Source of the DNA: CAZPXH01 sp964591085
GTDB lineage: Bacteria; Spirochaetota; Spirochaetia; DSM-27196; CAZPXH01
Reading direction: 5' to 3'
DNA length: 64,000 nucleotides
Assembly (NCBI GenBank): GCA_964591085.1
Contig: CAZPXH010000004.1
Coordinates: 1 to 64,000, forward strand
Part shown: positions 60,331 to 64,000 of the stretch, piece after piece
Layout of the letters: each line of letters begins with the position of its first letter
How positions within the stretch are numbered: the stretch's first letter is position 1
The notes under the pieces: generated by a model
The model's input: the letters and a program-made list of their open reading frames with translations, nothing else
What the model was told of the DNA's origin: nothing
The model's database searches: none
Program-made: the position numbers and the translations under genes

Positions 60331-61721
60331 TCGGTGCTCTCCATGCCTAGCGCGCGGTACAGCGCGCCGAGCTTCTCCTCCGTCTCCGCAAACTCCCGCT
60401 CGGGCACGCTGTCAAATACTACGCCAGCACCGGCCTGCAAGATGATGTTGCCATCTTTGCGAAGGGCGCTGCGGAGGGTGATGCAGGTATCCAGGTTTCC
60501 GCCCGGTTCCATGTAGCCCACGGTCCCGGCGTAGAAGCGGCGCGGAACTGACTCCAGCCGGTCTATGGTCTCAATAGCGCGGATCTTGGGAGCGCCACTT
60601 ACGGTTCCGGCCGGGAAGGTAGCGCGCAGAGCGGAGAGCCCGTTTCTGCCGCTGAGGAGCAAGCCGCTGACCTCGCTCACAATGTGCATCACGTGGCTGT
60701 ATCGCTCCACCGTCATGTAGCGGTCTACCGTCACGGTTCCGGCCTGGCACACCCGGCCAAGGTCATTGCGCGCCAGGTCAACCAGCATCAAGTGCTCCGC
60801 GCGTTCCTTCTCGTCCGCCAGAAGCTCTGCCTCCAGCGCTTCGTCCGCCGCAGCGTCAGCACCCCGCCTCCGCGTACCCGCGATCGGCCGGACGGTCGCC
60901 TGCTTGCCACGAATCTTCACGTGCAGTTCGGGAGAGCTTCCAAACAACTCGTACTCCCCAAAGTCCAGGTAGAACAAATACGGGGAAGGATTGGCCGCTC
61001 GCAAGCGACGATAGGCGTCAAACCCACTAAGCCCGGTCCGAATGCTCACGCGCCGGCTGAGCACACCCTGCAAGAGGTTCCCGGCAATCACCTCTTCCCG
61101 GACCCGGGTCACGCCTTCCAGGAAGCGATCTCGATCGTCGGGGTCGGACTCGCGCTCCCCTGCGGTATCACCAGACTCCGGTAACCGCAGCGAACTGCTT
61201 CCGTGAAGCATCGCCTCAAGCTCATCAAGCCGGCTGTGCAGATCAATTTCCGCTTCACGGTAGTTCAGCCCGATCAGGTACAGGAGCTCGGCAAAGTGGT
61301 CAAAGACCACAAAGGTGTGACCAAAAAGAACCGCAGCATCCGGCAGGCCCAGCGGATCCTCCCGATCCCGGAAACGGATCCGGTCACACTTTCGCGCAAA
61401 CTCGTAGGAGAGCCAGCCGATTCCTCCGGCGGGAAAGGGATAGTCCTGCTGCGGCGCGCTGTGCTGATTGGCGAAATAGAGCTGCAGGTCAAGAATGTCC
61501 CGGGCGCGGCTACGGACCAGGAAACGCCGCCCGGACCGGTGCAGTTGCAGCTCTGAACCGGTATCCACCAGCCGGAAGGCCTCGTCAACCATCATCAGGC
61601 TGTAGCGGTCCCGTCCGTGCTCCACGCTGCTGGACTCCAGGACCACCCGTGCTCCGAGACGCTCGGCAATCAGCAGAGGGCTGAGGCGAGCGGCGCCCAC
61701 CACACGAATCAGACTTTCCAC
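60327..61721 (-). CDS. trpE: Anthranilate synthase component I
   Basis: Converts chorismate to anthranilate with the TrpG ammonia. About 464 aa. The Trp-feedback element V-L-E-S-S lies near residue 28, and the chorismate-binding core has RPIAGTRRRGAD, LVDLARNDLGRV and FPAGTVSGAPKIRAIE. I chose GTG 61721 (AAGGG upstream). The first in-frame TTG (61772) lies in the T-run of the attenuator terminator and is unlikely. Other GTG codons nearby (61742, 61745, 61700) are possible. First structural gene after the attenuator. Confidence 0.93.
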   Translation of the reverse strand: MESLIRVVGAARLSPLLIAERLGARVVLESSSVEHGRDRYSLMMVDEAFRLVDTGSELQLHRSGRRFLVRSRARDILDLQLYFANQHSAPQQDYPFPAGGIGWLSYEFARKCDRIRFRDREDPLGLPDAAVLFGHTFVVFDHFAELLYLIGLNYREAEIDLHSRLDELEAMLHGSSSLRLPESGDTAGERESDPDDRDRFLEGVTRVREEVIAGNLLQGVLSRRVSIRTGLSGFDAYRRLRAANPSPYLFYLDFGEYELFGSSPELHVKIRGKQATVRPIAGTRRRGADAAADEALEAELLADEKERAEHLMLVDLARNDLGRVCQAGTVTVDRYMTVERYSHVMHIVSEVSGLLLSGRNGLSALRATFPAGTVSGAPKIRAIETIDRLESVPRRFYAGTVGYMEPGGNLDTCITLRSALRKDGNIILQAGAGVVFDSVPEREFAETEEKLGALYRALGMESTE

Positions 61722-61770
61722 GCTCTTCTGTTTCCCTTCCACCACTTGAGTGTCCAGAGCTCTCAGGCAC

Positions 61771-61812
61771 AAAAAAAGGGCCGCCCTACCGGAAGCACCC
61801 GGCAGACGACCC
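61771..61812 (-). terminator. trp attenuator terminator
   Basis: On the minus strand a stem of about 14 pairs (GGGTCGTCTGCCGG against CCGGTAGGGCGGCCC, one bulge, several G-U pairs, 6-nt loop; 61778-61812) is followed by seven Ts (61771-61777). It sits between the leader peptide and trpE, where an attenuator terminator belongs. Confidence 0.88.
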
Positions 61813-61847
61813 TGTGTTGGCGGCGGAGCCGCGCGCGACCAGGCCGA

Positions 61848-61895
61848 CTACCGACCGGTCCACCACGCGTATGTCGTGCCATAGAACAATGACAT
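61848..61895 (-). CDS. trpL: trp operon leader peptide with tandem Trp codons
   Basis: A 15-codon frame, MSLFYGTTYAWWTGR, carries adjacent TGG-TGG codons at positions 11-12, four codons before the stop. It lies directly between the promoter and the attenuator terminator, as in E. coli trpL. When Trp is scarce the ribosome would stall at the two Trp codons and the terminator would not form. There is no Shine-Dalgarno, and the predicted transcription start coincides with the ATG, so the leader mRNA may be leaderless. Downstream, GACCGGTCGG can pair with CGGCCTGGTC as a 1:2 stem; I could not resolve a convincing 2:3 antiterminator. Confidence 0.85.
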   Translation of the reverse strand: MSLFYGTTYAWWTGR

Positions 61896-61902
61896 GGCGG
61901 GC

Positions 61903-61931
61903 AGGCTAAGCAGGCCCGCCAGCCCTGTCAA
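61903..61931 (-). promoter_or_regulatory. trp promoter
   Basis: Perfect -35 TTGACA (61926-61931) and -10 TAGCCT (61903-61908), 17 bp apart, between ssb and trpL. Expected transcription start is near 61896. The -10 is imperfect, leaving room for regulation; no Trp-repressor operator recognised. Confidence 0.7.
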
Positions 61932-61939
61932 GCGTGGAC

Positions 61940-62359
61940 CTAGAATGGAAGCGCAGCCTCCGCCGTCTCGCGTTCGGCCGCATCGATAGCGGAGGCTCCG
62001 TCATCCTGCGGCGCCTCGCTCTCCGGCTTTTGGAAGATAGGCTTGAACTCTACGTGCTCCGCCACAATCTTCACTCTGCTCCGGGAACTGCCTTCGGAAT
62101 CCTTCCATCGGTCCTGCTTCAGGTGGCCCACCACCCGTACCCCCCGACCCTTGCCCAGGGTCTCGCCACAACGCTCGGCAAGCCGGTTCCAGGTCTCTAC
62201 GTCAAAGAAGGAGACTTCCTTCTCGTACTCTTCACCGACCTTGCGGAAGCGGTTGCTTGCAACGCTGAAAGTGCAGACAGGAGTCCCCTTCGGTGTGCTT
62301 CTGAGCTCGGGATCCCGCGTGAGGTTTCCTTCTACCAGGATTGAATTGAGGCTGTTCAT
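61940..62359 (-). CDS. ssb: Single-stranded DNA-binding protein
   Basis: Coats single-stranded DNA in replication and repair. The 139-aa product has an OB fold (1-110: SILVEGNLTRDPELRSTPKGTPVCTF) and a C-terminal acidic tail ending EAALPF, a variant of the usual DDDIPF that recruits partners. Length is short. It lies just upstream of the trp promoter. Confidence 0.94.
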   Translation of the reverse strand: MNSLNSILVEGNLTRDPELRSTPKGTPVCTFSVASNRFRKVGEEYEKEVSFFDVETWNRLAERCGETLGKGRGVRVVGHLKQDRWKDSEGSSRSRVKIVAEHVEFKPIFQKPESEAPQDDGASAIDAAERETAEAALPF

Positions 62360-62485
62360 CAGCGCCCCCTTTTATGCGCCAGAACCGCGTGCAGACGCCG
62401 CAGTCCCGGGAATCGGATAGGCCACGCCACTGCGTGACACCTCCACTACCAGCACCGGTGGTCCGCTGCTTCAGCTCCGGGCACA

Positions 62486-62518
62486 AAAAAAGGCGCAGAG
62501 CCCGAAGGCCCTGCGCCA
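62486..62518 (-). terminator. Rho-independent terminator of the outer-membrane protein gene
   Basis: An 11-bp stem GGCGCAGGGCC/GGCTCTGCGCC with a TTCG loop (62493-62518) is followed by seven Ts (62486-62492) on the minus strand, 24 nt after the stop of the gene at 62542. Confidence 0.93.
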
Positions 62519-62541
62519 GATTTCGTCAGATCTGATTCCGC

Positions 62542-63789
62542 TTAGGGAAGGGTGATCTTGGTGACGAAGGTGATGAGACCGTTGTCGGTGCCCAGATCGG
62601 TGCTGGTGTAGTCCACCGTGAAAGCGGTGTTGTCCACAAAACCGGTCAGGTTCGCGCCAACGCTCAGGTCAATGACGCTGGCGTCGTTGAGGCCGACGTT
62701 GACGTAAGGCGCAATGCCGTTGCCAAGATCGATGGTGTTGTTGCTGGCAAAATCCCAGTCCAGCGCGGCCCCGGTGAGAACATCAACCGTAGCAAAGGTG
62801 TTGTCACTGGTCAGGGGACCGGCAGCAATGGTAAGCGCAACCTGGGCGTCCAGGTCAGCGGTACCACCAACGGTGGAGAAGTAGACATCTGCTCCGAAGG
62901 TAACCGGAGCAACCGCGGCACCAAGGCCGAAGCTGACGTCAATGTCGCCGCCATCAATAAAGTCCAGACCAAAGTCAACGGTAGCCGGACCAACGGCGCC
63001 ATCAACACCGAAGGTTGCACCGAGATCGCCACCATCGGTGGCATCGGTGGTGCCGTAGACAACACCGAAGTTGGTGTTGAAGCCGGCAAGGCTTCCTGCA
63101 CCGGTCAGACCAAAGGCGAACTCGTTTTCACTGTTGTCCCAGTCGCCATCGCTGGCGAGGTGGAGGCTCACGTTGATCGGGCCAGCGGGCACGGTGACGA
63201 TGACACCGCCGAATGCGCTGTCGGTGGTCTCGGTGGTGTCGGTAGCGCGGTCAACTACGTTGTAGGTGGTGCCGTCAATATCATCGACAACAACAGTGTC
63301 TGTGTCGGAATCCACATCCGCATCGTCAACGATCAGAAGCTCGTTGGTAGTGGTGGTGGTGCTGGTACCGTTGTTGTTGCTGATGCCGATCGCCACTTCG
63401 TTCTTCGGATCTGCTCCCTCATAGCCAAAGCCGGCAGTTGCATTGCCGATGCCAAAGCTCGGAGCACCAAAAATCTGGATGGCGATCGGATCAAAGAACA
63501 GGCTTGCGCTCACGCTGCCGGCGGTAACCTTGATGGTGTCCGTCTCCTCAGCGCTGAACAGGAAGCTGGCGCTGATCCGGCCAACTTCGCCTGCGGACGG
63601 GGAATCACTGAAGATGGCCACGTCCAGGGTTGCACTCGACTCATTCTTGAAGCCGAAGTAATTGGTGTTCAAGCTATACCCGGCGGTCAGGGTTGCGCTG
63701 GCGGTGACCGTCGGAACGATCTCCTGAGCAGCAACGTTGAACGCGCCGAATACGAGCAGGACGACCAATAGAAGAGTAATCTTCTTCAC
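62542..63789 (-). CDS. Major acidic outer-membrane protein
   Basis: Exported protein of 415 aa. Clear signal peptide (MKKITLLLVVLLVFGAFNVAA-QE), then alternating Gly/aromatic/hydrophobic strands typical of a beta-barrel. Asp, Thr, Gly and Ala dominate, and basic residues are very scarce, giving an extremely acidic protein. Residues about 145-185 form a Thr/Asp-rich loop (STTTTTNEL, then DDADVDSDTDTVVVDDIDG). GTG start with a strong AAGGAGG. Strong promoter, structured leader and a strong terminator all indicate high expression. No exact family recognised; porin or structural role likely. Confidence 0.8.
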   Translation of the reverse strand: MKKITLLLVVLLVFGAFNVAAQEIVPTVTASATLTAGYSLNTNYFGFKNESSATLDVAIFSDSPSAGEVGRISASFLFSAEETDTIKVTAGSVSASLFFDPIAIQIFGAPSFGIGNATAGFGYEGADPKNEVAIGISNNNGTSTTTTTNELLIVDDADVDSDTDTVVVDDIDGTTYNVVDRATDTTETTDSAFGGVIVTVPAGPINVSLHLASDGDWDNSENEFAFGLTGAGSLAGFNTNFGVVYGTTDATDGGDLGATFGVDGAVGPATVDFGLDFIDGGDIDVSFGLGAAVAPVTFGADVYFSTVGGTADLDAQVALTIAAGPLTSDNTFATVDVLTGAALDWDFASNNTIDLGNGIAPYVNVGLNDASVIDLSVGANLTGFVDNTAFTVDYTSTDLGTDNGLITFVTKITLP

Positions 63790-63816
63790 GGATTATCCTC
63801 CTTGAAGTAACGGGGG

Positions 63817-63833
63817 CGCGATCTACGATCGCG
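63817..63833 (-). promoter_or_regulatory. Hairpin in the 5' leader of the outer-membrane protein
   Basis: CGCGATC-(3 nt)-GATCGCG, a perfect 7-bp stem in the about 70-nt untranslated leader, 28 nt upstream of the GTG start and outside the ribosome-binding site. It may protect the mRNA 5' end or control its translation. Confidence 0.5.
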
Positions 63834-63864
63834 GGGTGATCCCCCTATCCTTAGGATGCCGTGC

Positions 63865-63894
63865 AGTATAGCAGTGCCATTTTTTTGCTGTCAA
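63865..63894 (-). promoter_or_regulatory. Strong promoter of the outer-membrane protein gene
   Basis: Perfect -35 TTGACA (63889-63894), 18-bp spacer containing an A-tract, -10 TATACT (63865-63870), on the minus strand. Transcription should start near 63858. Confidence 0.9.
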
Positions 63895-63946
63895 CGAAAC
63901 GGTTTTCTGACGGAAAACCCGCTTACAATGTGTTAGGATCCAGAGA

Positions 63947-64000
63947 ATGTCCGGGCAGGACGCGCGCGCGAAGGCGGAATGGACCCGCATTCACCATGCG
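63947..64000 (+). CDS. Start of a plus-strand gene cut by the window end
   Basis: ATG 63947 has AGGA about 9 nt upstream and opens a frame (MSGQDARAKAEWTRIHHA) that runs off the window. A possible -10 TACAAT is at 63924-63929, without a clear -35. Too short to identify. Confidence 0.4.
   Translation, partial: MSGQDARAKAEWTRIHHA

Noticed and set aside
61722..61772. TTG 61772 as trpE start
   Set aside because: It lies within the T-run of the attenuator terminator and has no ribosome-binding site.
1..64000. CRISPR array, insertion sequence or prophage
   Set aside because: I saw no regularly spaced repeats, transposase, integrase or phage genes; the only unusual stretch is 28.5-31.1 kb.

Overview
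This window reads as a chromosomal segment of a high-GC, free-living bacterium, most likely a spirochaete (Spirochaetales, Spirochaeta/Alkalispirochaeta-like). The reasons are protein-level and inferential: a FapA/DUF342 protein, a spirochaete-type phosphofructokinase, a large soluble protein resembling the spirochaete family DUF5312, several FecR-, TPR-, vWA- and lamin-tail-type envelope proteins, and a strongly expressed, very acidic outer-membrane protein. There is no rRNA gene to settle the taxonomy. Genes are densely packed. Stop/start overlaps of the ATGA, GTGA or TGATG kind are the rule, so translational coupling is probably widespread.

Layout. 0-10.5 kb holds two neighbouring CDP-alcohol phosphatidyltransferases, then a minus-strand operon-like run read from 10.5 kb downwards: nitroreductase, HAD phosphatase, alpha/beta hydrolase, glycogen debranching enzyme, threonyl-tRNA synthetase, M32 carboxypeptidase, a membrane protein and a WGR-like protein. 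10.6-14.1 kb pairs a sensor histidine kinase with an SLC12/APC-like transporter. 14.2-17.4 kb is yajC-secD-secF. 17.5-20.9 kb has a small unknown gene, groEL without groES, and FapA. 21.0-26.2 kb is an arginine cluster, argR-argC-argB-(100-N gap)-argD-argG, followed by pgi and a hydrolase.

28.5-31.1 kb is the odd region. Coding density is lower and composition looks less GC-rich. It holds a broken small secreted-peptide gene, a polytopic membrane protein, half of a C39-type peptidase and an outer-membrane-like protein that appears to start at CTG. 31.1-43.0 kb holds a FecR/TPR protein, tRNA-Gly(CCC), serC, phosphofructokinase, galE, a small Cys-rich protein, hflX, an ABC ATPase with two FtsX-like permeases, an O6-alkylguanine-DNA methyltransferase, the DUF5312-like protein and a class I aminotransferase. 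43.0-54.5 kb holds a solute-binding-like lipoprotein, an orphan MalK/UgpC-type ATPase, homoserine dehydrogenase, a DUF554 protein, several envelope proteins, glmS and a cyclic-nucleotide-binding protein. 54.5-62.4 kb holds trxA, the complete trp operon (trpE-trpGD-trpCF-trpB-trpA, all seven activities in five genes) and ssb. The trp operon is preceded by a clear attenuator: a 15-codon leader peptide with tandem Trp codons, then a hairpin with a T-run. The window closes with a strongly promoted acidic outer-membrane protein and the first codons of a plus-strand gene.

The most notable regulatory find is the trp attenuator. The most plausible candidate for an undescribed system is the partly decayed peptide / membrane protein / C39 / outer-membrane protein island at 28.9-31.1 kb. 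The 100-N gap in the arginine cluster is flanked by the same 12 bases on both sides, so probably little or nothing is missing there.
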